Assembly: GCA_964344565.1 (NCBI GenBank)
Contig: CAYFNT010000003.1
Location: 124,001-188,000 of the forward strand
DNA from: JACNKJ01 sp964344565
GTDB taxonomy: Bacteria; Krumholzibacteriota; Krumholzibacteriia; JACNKJ01
Length of the DNA stretch: 64,000 nucleotides
Direction of reading: 5' to 3'
The notes under the pieces were generated by a model. The model searched no databases, was not told the DNA's origin, and saw only the letters and a program-made list of their open reading frames with translations. Shown piece after piece: positions 17,670 to 27,500 of the stretch (positions are counted from its first letter, which is position 1; each line of letters opens with the position of its first letter). Both the position numbers and the translations under genes were made by a program.

Positions 17670-18089
17670 ATGAACATCATCACGGGCAGCATCTCCCGAC
17701 GCACTCGCGGCGACGGCGACACCCTCGACATCACCGGCGACCTGGAAGCCCTGCTCGCCAAGAGCGGCCTCAGGGAGGGCATGGCCCATCTCTTCATCGG
17801 AGGATCCACGGCCGGGCTGACGACCCTCGAGTTCGAGAGCGGCGTGGTGGAGGATCTGGCCGAGGTCTTCGAGACCCTCGCCCCCGCGGACCGCGACTGG
17901 CGCCATCACCAGCGCTGGGGCGACCACAACGGCCACAGCCACATCCGCTCGGCCCTGCTCGGCCCCCACCTCGCCGTGCCCTTCGTGAACGGACGACTCA
18001 CCCTGGGCACCTGGCAGCAGGTGGTGCTCATCGACTTCGACGAAACGCCCCGCAGCCGCGACGTGGTCGTGCAGCTGCAGGGCGTGTAG
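17670..18089 (+). CDS. yjbQ: YjbQ / UPF0047 family protein (secondary thiamine-phosphate synthase type)
   Basis: 139 residues, full length for the family. It carries the conserved core: STAGLTTLEFESGVVEDL, HHQRWGDHNGHSHIRSALLG, and GTWQQVVLIDFDETPRSR, with conserved Glu, His and Asp residues at the trimer interface active site. YjbQ from E. coli has weak thiamine phosphate synthase activity, but the true role of the family is unsettled. AAGGAGG precedes the ATG at good spacing. Convergent with acnA (13 bp). Confidence 0.92.
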   Translation: MNIITGSISRRTRGDGDTLDITGDLEALLAKSGLREGMAHLFIGGSTAGLTTLEFESGVVEDLAEVFETLAPADRDWRHHQRWGDHNGHSHIRSALLGPHLAVPFVNGRLTLGTWQQVVLIDFDETPRSRDVVVQLQGV

Positions 18090-18102
18090 AATCGTAGCCG
18101 GT

Positions 18103-20769
18103 CTAGACGGCCGCTTCCTCGGCGATCATCCTGCGGAGCACCGCGTGGAGGATGCCTCCATTGCGGAAGTAGTCGATCTCCACGGGCGTGTCCAGGCGCA
18201 GGACCACCTTGAAGCGCTTCTCGCCGCCGTCCTCCGATCGCGCCACGACATCCAGTTCCTGCATGGGCGAAAGCTCGCCCTCGATACCCTCGATGTCGAA
18301 GGTTTCGAGGCCCGTGAGTCCCAGACTCTCGTGGGTCTCGCCATCCTTGAACTGCAGGGGCAGGATGCCGAAGCCGGCCAGGTTGCTGCGATGGATGCGT
18401 TCGAAGCTCTCGGCGATCACCGCGCGAATGCCCTGCAGGCTCGTGCCCTTGGCCGCCCAGTCGCGGCTGGAGCCCGTGCCGTACATCTTGCCGCCGAGAA
18501 CGATGAGGGGCACCTCGTCGGCCATGTAACGCTCAGCCGCGTCCCAGACCGCCATCTGCTCGCCGCCGGGAAGATGCAGGGTGTAGCCGCCCTCCACGCC
18601 GTCGAGCATCTCGTTGCGGATGCGGATGTTCGCGAAGGTGCCGCGCATCATCACTTCGTGGTTGCCGCGACGCGAGCCGTAGCTGTTGAAGTCTTTCGGA
18701 TCCACGCCATTGCCGGTGAGGTAACTCGCCGCGGGGCTGCCGGCCGCGATCACGCCCGCCGGCGAGATGTGGTCGGTGGTCACGCTGTCGCCGAGCTTGA
18801 GCAGACAGCGCGCTCCGCGGATGGGCTTGGCCTCGGGCAGTTCCGGCCCCAGGGACTCGAAGAAGCTGGGCTCGCGCACGTAGGTGCTGTCCGGTTTCCA
18901 CTCGAAGAGCTGACCCTCGGGCACGGGCAGGGCGTTCCAGGTCTCGTTGGCGTCGAAGACGCCTGCGTATTCGGCCTCGAAGAGCTCGGGACGCACGGTG
19001 GCTTCCATGAGCTCGCGGATCTCCTCATCGGCCGGCCAGATGTCACGCAGATAGACCGGCCCGTCGGGACCTTCGCCCATGGGCTCGGCCTCGAAGTCGA
19101 TGTCCACGCGACCGGCCAGGGCGTAGGCCACCACCAGGGGCGGGCTGGCCAGGTAGTTGGCCCGGGTGTGGGGACTCACGCGTCCCTCGAAGTTGCGGTT
19201 GCCGCTGAGCACGCCGGCCACCACGAGATCCTTCGATTCGATGGCCTCGCGCACGGGCTCGTCCAGGGGACCCGAGTTGCCGATGCAGACCGCACAGCCG
19301 TACCCCACGGTGTGGAAGCCGAGCTTGTCCAGGAAGGAACTCAGATTCGCCTCGTCCAGGTAGCGGGTGACCACGCGGCTGCCGGGGGCCAGGCTGGTCT
19401 TCACCCACTCGGGCACGCTCAGGCCCTTCTCCACGGCCTTCTTGGCCAGGAGCCCCGCGCCGATGAGCACGCCGGGATTGCTGGTGTTGGTGCAGCTGGT
19501 GATGGCCGCGATGACCACCGAGCCGTCGCCCAAACCTTCGGCCTTCTCGCGGGCGGCCTGTTCGGGATATCGTTCGGCGAGAAGATCCTCGAAGGCGGGC
19601 TTCATCTTCGTGAGCGCCACCCGATCCATGGGACGGGCGGGCCCGGCCAGGGAGGGCTCCACCGTGCTCATGTCCAGACCGAGGGTCTCGCCGAACTCGG
19701 GATCCTCGGCGCCCTCGCCGTAGAAGAAGCCCTGCTCCTTGCTGTAGCGCTCCACGCGATCCACCACTTCGGGGGAGCGGCCGGTGAGGCGCAGGTAGGC
19801 GAGGGTCTCCTCGTCCACCGGGCAGAAACCCGCGGTGGCGCCGTACTCGGGCGCCATGTTCGCGATGGTGGCGCGGTCGGCCAGGGACAGCTTGCGATAG
19901 CCGCTGCCGTAGTACTCCACGAACTTGCCCACCACGCCGTGCTTGCGCAGCAACTCGGTGACCGTGAGCACCAGGTCGGTGGCGGTGGCGCCGGTGGGCA
20001 GTTCGCCATCCAGCTTCACGCCCACCACCGGCGGCAGGAGCATGCTGATGGGCTCGCCGAGCATGACGGCCTCGGCCTCGATGCCGCCAACGCCCCATCC
20101 CAGCACGCCCAGGCCGTTGATCATGGTGGTATGGCTGTCGGTGCCCACGAGGCTGTCGGGGAAGAGCAGCTGCTTGCCGTCTTCGCTTTCGGCGCGCACC
20201 ACGTCGGCCAGGTATTCCAGATTCACCTGGTGCACGATGCCCGTGGCCGGCGGCACCACGCTGAAGTTGTCGAAGGCGCCCTGGCCCCATCGCAGAAACT
20301 CGTAGCGCTCGCGATTGCGCTGGAACTCCAGCTCGGTGTTCTTGGCCATGGCCTCGGGGCTGCCGTAGAAATCCACCTGCACCGAGTGGTCGATGACGAG
20401 GTTCACCGGCACGCCGGGATTGACGCGGGCGGGATCGCCGCCCAATCGCGCCATGGCGCTGCGCAGGGCGGCCAGGTCCACCACGCTGGGCACGCCGGTG
20501 AAGTCCTGCAGGATGACCCGGGCCGGCCTGAAGGGAATCTCGATCTTCCCGGCGCTGCCCGCGCTCCAACCCGCGATGCGCTCCACGTCCTCGCCGCGGA
20601 TCTTGAACCCGTCCTCCAGGCGAAGGGCGGCCTCGAGCAGGACCTTCACGCTGCGCGGCAGTCGTCCGAGGGAGAAGCCTTTGTTCTCCAGGGCGTCCAG
20701 ACGGTAGATGGCGGCCTCGCCGGCGGCCAGGGACAGGTTCGCGCGCGCTCCGAAGCTGTTCATGCTCAT
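18103..20769 (-). CDS. acnA: Aconitate hydratase A
   Basis: Citrate-isocitrate isomerase of the TCA cycle, cytoplasmic, 888 residues of the AcnA/IRP1 type. The [4Fe-4S] ligands are C426 (SCTNTSNP), C492 and C495 (GYGCAVCIGN), with the same 66/3 spacing as E. coli AcnA (435/501/504). The swivel domain has the GSSRDWAAKGTSLQGI motif. The start at 20769 is preferred over the longer 20784 frame because AAGGGAGAT lies correctly before it. Located just 3' of sdhCAB, but separated by a strong terminator, so expression may need its own promoter or read-through. Confidence 0.97.
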   Translation of the reverse strand: MSMNSFGARANLSLAAGEAAIYRLDALENKGFSLGRLPRSVKVLLEAALRLEDGFKIRGEDVERIAGWSAGSAGKIEIPFRPARVILQDFTGVPSVVDLAALRSAMARLGGDPARVNPGVPVNLVIDHSVQVDFYGSPEAMAKNTELEFQRNRERYEFLRWGQGAFDNFSVVPPATGIVHQVNLEYLADVVRAESEDGKQLLFPDSLVGTDSHTTMINGLGVLGWGVGGIEAEAVMLGEPISMLLPPVVGVKLDGELPTGATATDLVLTVTELLRKHGVVGKFVEYYGSGYRKLSLADRATIANMAPEYGATAGFCPVDEETLAYLRLTGRSPEVVDRVERYSKEQGFFYGEGAEDPEFGETLGLDMSTVEPSLAGPARPMDRVALTKMKPAFEDLLAERYPEQAAREKAEGLGDGSVVIAAITSCTNTSNPGVLIGAGLLAKKAVEKGLSVPEWVKTSLAPGSRVVTRYLDEANLSSFLDKLGFHTVGYGCAVCIGNSGPLDEPVREAIESKDLVVAGVLSGNRNFEGRVSPHTRANYLASPPLVVAYALAGRVDIDFEAEPMGEGPDGPVYLRDIWPADEEIRELMEATVRPELFEAEYAGVFDANETWNALPVPEGQLFEWKPDSTYVREPSFFESLGPELPEAKPIRGARCLLKLGDSVTTDHISPAGVIAAGSPAASYLTGNGVDPKDFNSYGSRRGNHEVMMRGTFANIRIRNEMLDGVEGGYTLHLPGGEQMAVWDAAERYMADEVPLIVLGGKMYGTGSSRDWAAKGTSLQGIRAVIAESFERIHRSNLAGFGILPLQFKDGETHESLGLTGLETFDIEGIEGELSPMQELDVVARSEDGGEKRFKVVLRLDTPVEIDYFRNGGILHAVLRRMIAEEAAV

Positions 20770-20802
20770 GGCATCTCCCTTCACGGGGTGGACCTACAAA
20801 CT

Positions 20803-20835
20803 AAAAAGCTCCCCGCCTGCTAGCAAGCGGGGAGC
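20803..20835 (-). terminator. Rho-independent terminator after sdhB
   Basis: On the minus strand, a perfect 9-bp stem (20835-20827 with 20816-20808), a 10-base loop, then TTTTT. It ends the sdhCAB transcript only 34 bases before the acnA start codon. Confidence 0.85.
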
Positions 20836-20879
20836 ATGATGCTCTCTGCGGACCGAGGATGTGGCCCCGCAAGCGGGAC

Positions 20880-21641
20880 CTAGGCGCCGCTGAGCGCACC
20901 TTTGAAGTACTCGCGCCGCAGGCGCGCGATATTTTCGATGCTCACTTCCTTCGGACATACCGCCTCGCACTCGCCATGGTTGGAACAGGCCCCGAAGCCT
21001 TCCCTGTCCATCTGGGCGATCATGGCCAAGGCGCGTCGCCCGCGTTCCGGTCCGCCCTGAGGCAGATAGGACAGCTGCGACACCTTCGCGCTCAGGAAGA
21101 GCGAGGCCGAAGCGTTGGGACAGGCCGCGATGCAGGCGCCGCAACCGATGCAGGTGGCCGCGTCCATGGCCTTGTCGGCCATGGGCTTCGGAATCGGCAC
21201 CGAGTTGGCGTCGGGAGCCGAGCCCACATTGCTGGTCACGAAGCCTCCGGCCTGCATGATGCGCTCGAGCGAACTGCGGTCCACCACCAGGTCCTTGATC
21301 ACCGGCGTGGGCGCGGCGCGGAAGGGCTCCACGATCACCGTGCCCCCGTCGGGGAAATGGCGCATGCGGATTTCGCAGGTGGTCACCGCGGCCTTGGGTC
21401 CGTGGGCCACGCCCTGGATGTTCAGGCCGCAGGTGCCGCAGATCCCCTCGCGGCAGTCGCTGTCGAACTCCACGGCGGACTCGCCCCGCTTGATGAGCTG
21501 CTCGTTGAGCAGGTCGAGCATCTCCAGGAAGGACATGTTCGGATCGAGATCCTCCATCCGATAGTCCTTGAGACCTCCCGGCTTGTCGGGGCCGGCCTGA
21601 CGCCAGATCTTCAGATTAATCGACATGGTCTTGTCGCTCAC
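20880..21641 (-). CDS. sdhB: Succinate dehydrogenase/fumarate reductase iron-sulfur subunit
   Basis: 253 residues linking the flavoprotein to quinone. [2Fe-2S] ligands are C63, C68 and C71 in CREGICGTCG, plus a Cys at ~89. The [4Fe-4S] is in CIGCGACIAACPNA and the [3Fe-4S] in CSNHGECEAVCP. The long segment between the third and fourth plant-type Cys, and the PIPKPMADKAMDAATC stretch, are typical of Bacteroidetes/Chlorobi-type complexes. The GTG at 21641 is chosen because GGGAGG lies 6 bases before it. Follows sdhA by 11 bases and ends at a terminator. Confidence 0.95.
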   Translation of the reverse strand: MSDKTMSINLKIWRQAGPDKPGGLKDYRMEDLDPNMSFLEMLDLLNEQLIKRGESAVEFDSDCREGICGTCGLNIQGVAHGPKAAVTTCEIRMRHFPDGGTVIVEPFRAAPTPVIKDLVVDRSSLERIMQAGGFVTSNVGSAPDANSVPIPKPMADKAMDAATCIGCGACIAACPNASASLFLSAKVSQLSYLPQGGPERGRRALAMIAQMDREGFGACSNHGECEAVCPKEVSIENIARLRREYFKGALSGA

Positions 21642-21652
21642 GCTAGGCCTCC

Positions 21653-23571
<1,919 letters not shown>

Positions 23572-23572
<1 letters not shown>

Positions 23573-24282
23573 TACACACCTCCCAGGCTTGCGTGGGAAA
23601 CGGCGGCCGGATCCACGAAGAAGTAGACGTAGACCGGCAGGAGCAGGAAGCCCACGGCCAGCAATATGGCCACGATGAGGCCGAGGGCGTAGAGCAGGCC
23701 GATCCATCGGTCGTTGTTCCAGCCCATGGACTGGAAGGCGCTCCAGAATCCGTGGCGCAGATGGATGCCGACGATGAGCATCACCAGCACGTAGAAGCCG
23801 GCGATGAGGGGGTTCTTGAAGGCCTCGACCACCACCTTGTAGTAGTCGGCGTGTCCATGCTCGGGATGGGGCACGCTGAGCTTGAAGGACCAGACGTGCA
23901 GGAGGATGAAGAGGAAGAGCAGCACGCCCGTGAAGATCATCGTGGTCGACGAGAAGGTCTTGCGGCTCTTGCCGCCGGCATCCACCGATTTCTTGTAGCC
24001 TATGGGCCGCGCGCGGTTCTTGTCCAGCCAAGCCACCGCCACGGCGGCGACGATGTGGACGAGGAAGAGCGTGATCAGCCCGATCTCGAAGAGCTTCACG
24101 AACCAGCCGTCGAAGATCCCTTCGAGGAAGGCCGCGTAGCCGTTGAGGGCAGCCGGACCCATGTAGATGGTCAGGTTGCCCAGCAGGTGGATGACGAGAA
24201 ATCCGATCAGAAAGAGGCCGGTGAGGCCTGTGAGGATCTTCTTGCCCACGGAGGACCAGAGAACGCTCGTGATTCGACTCAT
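23572..24282 (-). CDS. sdhC: Succinate dehydrogenase cytochrome b subunit (b558 type)
   Basis: 236-residue integral membrane subunit of the single-chain di-heme type (five transmembrane helices at ~15-40, 62-85, 112-135, 155-178, 198-222). Histidines for heme ligation lie in the helices, e.g. FLVIHLLGNL, FLVHIVAAVA, FILLHVWSF and VGIHLRHGFW. This form is shared by Bacillus, Bacteroidetes and epsilon-proteobacterial SDH/QFR and fits the type of SdhA/SdhB here. First gene of the operon. Confidence 0.93.
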
Positions 24283-24323
24283 GGACCTGGCTCCCGGATT
24301 GAGATGGAGATTGCAACCGGAAC

Positions 24324-24352
24324 AGAGTAGTTCTGGAGATCCAGACGTTCAA
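24324..24352 (-). promoter_or_regulatory. Possible sdhCAB promoter with palindrome in spacer
   Basis: On the minus strand TTGAAC (24352-24347), 17 bases, TACTCT (24329-24324). The -10 is weak (three of six). The spacer contains a perfect palindrome CTGGATCTCCAG with arms CTGGA/TCCAG (24333-24344), which could be an operator. About 35 bases of leader would follow before the sdhC ATG. Confidence 0.35.
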
Positions 24353-24360
24353 TACCAAAA

Positions 24361-24469
24361 GCGTGGAGACGGCTCTCCCTAGCACTCCAGCTTCGGCGGG
24401 ACCAGAAATCTGCCTATAAATCGCCGAAGGCCCGCCTCAGAAGTCGCGCTAGAGAGACCGTCTCCACGC
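24361..24469. repeat. 109-bp imperfect inverted repeat (large hairpin/cruciform)
   Basis: Outer arms 24361-24383 and 24448-24469 begin GCGTGGAGACGG and end CCGTCTCCACGC. They pair over about 22 positions with only a couple of mismatches. Inside, CTTCGGCG (24391-24398) pairs perfectly with CGCCGAAG (24422-24429). The element ends cleanly, without flanking direct repeats that I can see. It lies between the C25 protease terminator and the sdhC promoter region. It could be a small mobile (MITE- or REP-like) remnant or a regulatory structure. Confidence 0.7.
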
Positions 24470-24492
24470 ATTCGGTTTAGAATGTCTGGGCA

Positions 24493-24529
24493 TCCAAAAA
24501 GGAAACGGGGAGGGCATGCGGCCCTCCCC
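24493..24529 (-). terminator. Rho-independent terminator of the C25 protease gene
   Basis: On the minus strand an 8-bp GC stem GGGGAGGG/CCCTCCCC (24529-24522 with 24514-24507) with loop CCGCATG, followed by GTTTCCTTTTT. The stop codon of the protease gene lies 54 bases upstream. Confidence 0.8.
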
Positions 24530-24576
24530 GAACGATTTGCGAAGCTCTAGTGAGGGGTGGGCCGCATGCCCTCCCC
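24507..24576. repeat. Perfect 18-bp inverted repeat
   Basis: GGGGAGGGCATGCGGCCC at 24507-24524 is the exact reverse complement of 24559-24576, with 34 bases between. The left arm also folds on itself into the terminator stem, so the two structures are mutually exclusive. The right arm is located 6 bases 3' of the protease stop codon. Confidence 0.8.
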
Positions 24577-24582
24577 GTCTTC

Positions 24583-27500
24583 CTATTTCAGAAGCAACAT
24601 CTTGGACTTCAGAACCTGGCCGTCGAAGGCGAGGCGGCTGAAGTAGACGCCGCTGGCCAGGGCCGTGCCGCGATCGTCGCGACCCAGCCATTCCACCTGA
24701 TGGTAGCCGGCGTCCATGGATCCGGTGAGCAGGGTGGCCACCCTGCGTCCCATCACGTCGTAGACCGCCAGGTCCACCTCGCCCGTCTTGGGCAGGTCGA
24801 AGCGGATCATGGTCTTCGGGTTGAAGGGATTGGGGAAGTTCCGGCCCAGGGCCAGAACATCCGGCACCGCGTCGGCGGCGTCGGTGGGATCGCCCGCGTA
24901 GGTGATCCGCAGGCACCATTCGTTGAAGGTGCCCTGGTCGCCGCCGGCATCGTCGTAGATGGTCATGGTCCACAATCCGTCGGCCGCCTCGCCGATGAAC
25001 TGGCCGAGATCCTCGGCGGGTTCCATGTCGTCCGGATACCAGCCGATGAGGTTGTCGGCGCTGCCACCGGTGTTGGCATGCAGGAACACCTCGGTTCCCT
25101 CGGGGCTGGTCACCGACACGTGCAGATCGCCCTGATAGGTGTGGGTGATGTTCACGTAGACCGCGATGTCGGTGACGGTCGAGCCGAGGGCCACGTCGAT
25201 CTGATCCTCCACGGTGCCGTAGTCCACGATGGGCAGTCCGGGACTGCTGCAGAACTCGGCTTCGTAGACGATGGACAGATCGAAGTCGATGCCCGTCTGA
25301 TGCTGACCCGGGCTCAGCATCACATCGGCGACCTCCGTGGAGAAGCCGATCTTGCTCGCGCGGATCTCGTAGTTGCCGGCGAAGAGGCCCGGCAGGGCGT
25401 AGAGTCCGTCGGCGCCGGTGTAGACGTATCCGCCGTTGGGAATGGCTTCCACGCGTACGCCGGAATAGTCGGTCTCGCCCTCCAGGGTCACCGCGCCGCT
25501 CACGGCGCAATCGCCGACCTCGATGGTCATCAGCCAGGTGACGGCGTTCTGCATGAGCAGAGGCCGCACATCGCTGTCCATGGCCGAGTAGTTGAAGGCG
25601 AAGAAGACGATCTGCCCGCCTTCGGGAGCCGGGTTCGGATCGTAGGCGATCACGCTGCCGTCGCTGCCGTAGCTGCTCCAGGTACCCACGGCCACCGCAT
25701 CGGAGGCCACGTCCACCGCGTCATGGTCGCCATAGCCGCTGTAGGACATGGGCAGGACGTCCGGAAGCAGGTTCGGGTAGGAGGCCACGTAGTGATCCGC
25801 CTCGACGATGGTCACGTTGCCGCTCTCATCGTGGTTCCAGCCGGTGTGATGGAGCACCTTCGTGGCGAAATCGCCGCTCTGGTGATCGTAGGCCACCTCG
25901 CCGCCCTCGATGAGGAGCTTGCCGCCCGTTTCCACGAAGTCCACGAGGGCAGTCCGGAAGCTCGCATCGCCGTAGGGATCGATGTTGTCGCCCGCCGAGA
26001 CGAGAACCATGTCGTAGTTCTCCCAGAGCAGGGGATCGGTATCGCCCATGGATTCCAGGGTGCAGGTGTAGCCCAGGGTCTCCAGGTCGGCCATGATGTC
26101 CGCGCAGGCCTTGCCGGCGGCGGGTTCGTAGGCCTCGGCGATGACGGCGCCGGTCTTCTCGTCCAGCTTGGCTGGGTGAGAGTTCCACTTGGAGCTGTCG
26201 TCGATGACCAGCAGGTCGCCGATGGTCGGCTCGAGCACGAAGTCCTTCACGATGACCGGATCGCTCACCTCGATGCCCAGGGTCACGGGGATGTAGTGCC
26301 AGGCCTTCACCGTGACGGTGTAGTCGAAGTAGGGCAGGGACGGCGTGGTGTAGCTGCCGTCGCCCGGATCCGTGGAGGTCTCCGCGTAGAGCTCGCCTGT
26401 GTCGGTGCGATAGACCTTCACCGTGGCGTCCAGAGGATCGCCGTACTCCGAGTCGACCACCGTGCCCGTGATCACGCCCGCGGGAGCCGGGTCGAGATTC
26501 ACGTCCAGGGTGTTGGCGCCGTAGTTCAGGAAGAAGACCTCTTCGTGATGCAGGTAGCCGAAGAGATCCACGGCCAGGGTGTACTCGTCGACGACGATGT
26601 CCGCGGCCATGTCGTAGTTGCCCGAGGCATCGGTGTAGGCCTCGAAGACCATGGCGTCGGTATCGTCGTATCCACGGACCCAGGCCCCCACGGCCGGGGA
26701 TCCGTCAGCGTCAACATGACCGGTGAGCGTTCCGTAGGCCTCGATGACCTCGAAGCTGGCCGTCACCAGATCGCTGCCGTCTTCGGCGAAGAAGACGTCC
26801 ACTTCCCCCAGGGCCGTCGGCGTGATCGTGAGCTGATCTTCGGTGGTCTGACCCAGCAGTTCCCCATCCTGATAGGCATAGAGGATGTGCGGTGGCACGC
26901 CGCCGAAGCCGGAGGCCGTGATGGTTCCCGGCAGGTTCAGGGCGAAGGATCCGTACAGTCCGATATCGGTGCTGACGCTTAGGGAAATGCCCATGAGCGG
27001 ATTGGCGTTGACCGTCAGGGGCTCGCGGAAGAGCTCCCAGGTCTCGGCGGGATCCTGTCCCACGATGTCGATGCTCGGGCCGTAGGGATAGTCAACGCCT
27101 AGGGTCACGTAGCCGCTGGCATCGGTGAATCCGTGGGCGCTCTCGTACTCGAGACCGTCGGCCCAGACCTCGATGCCCTCCTTGGGCGTGACGCCGTCGT
27201 ACTCGAAGACGCCCACGGTCACGTCGGTGGCCACGCCCGCGTCGATGTTGTCGGGGCTGAAGGTGATGTGCGCGGGCACGATCACGTTGATGTCGAGGAT
27301 GTAGGGCTCGTAGTTCTGGTTGGTCACCACCAGCTCGGCCGGACCGGGAAGAAGCGGGGCCGCGAAGACCGGCAGGTCGAGCGTTCCGCTCAGGTCCACC
27401 GTGCCGGCGCCCAGGATCTCGCCGTCGCGGGTCAGGCCCACGTAGCTTCCGGGAGCCGCTTCGATGGCGATGGTCGACCAGGTGGTGAAGATGGTCGCGG

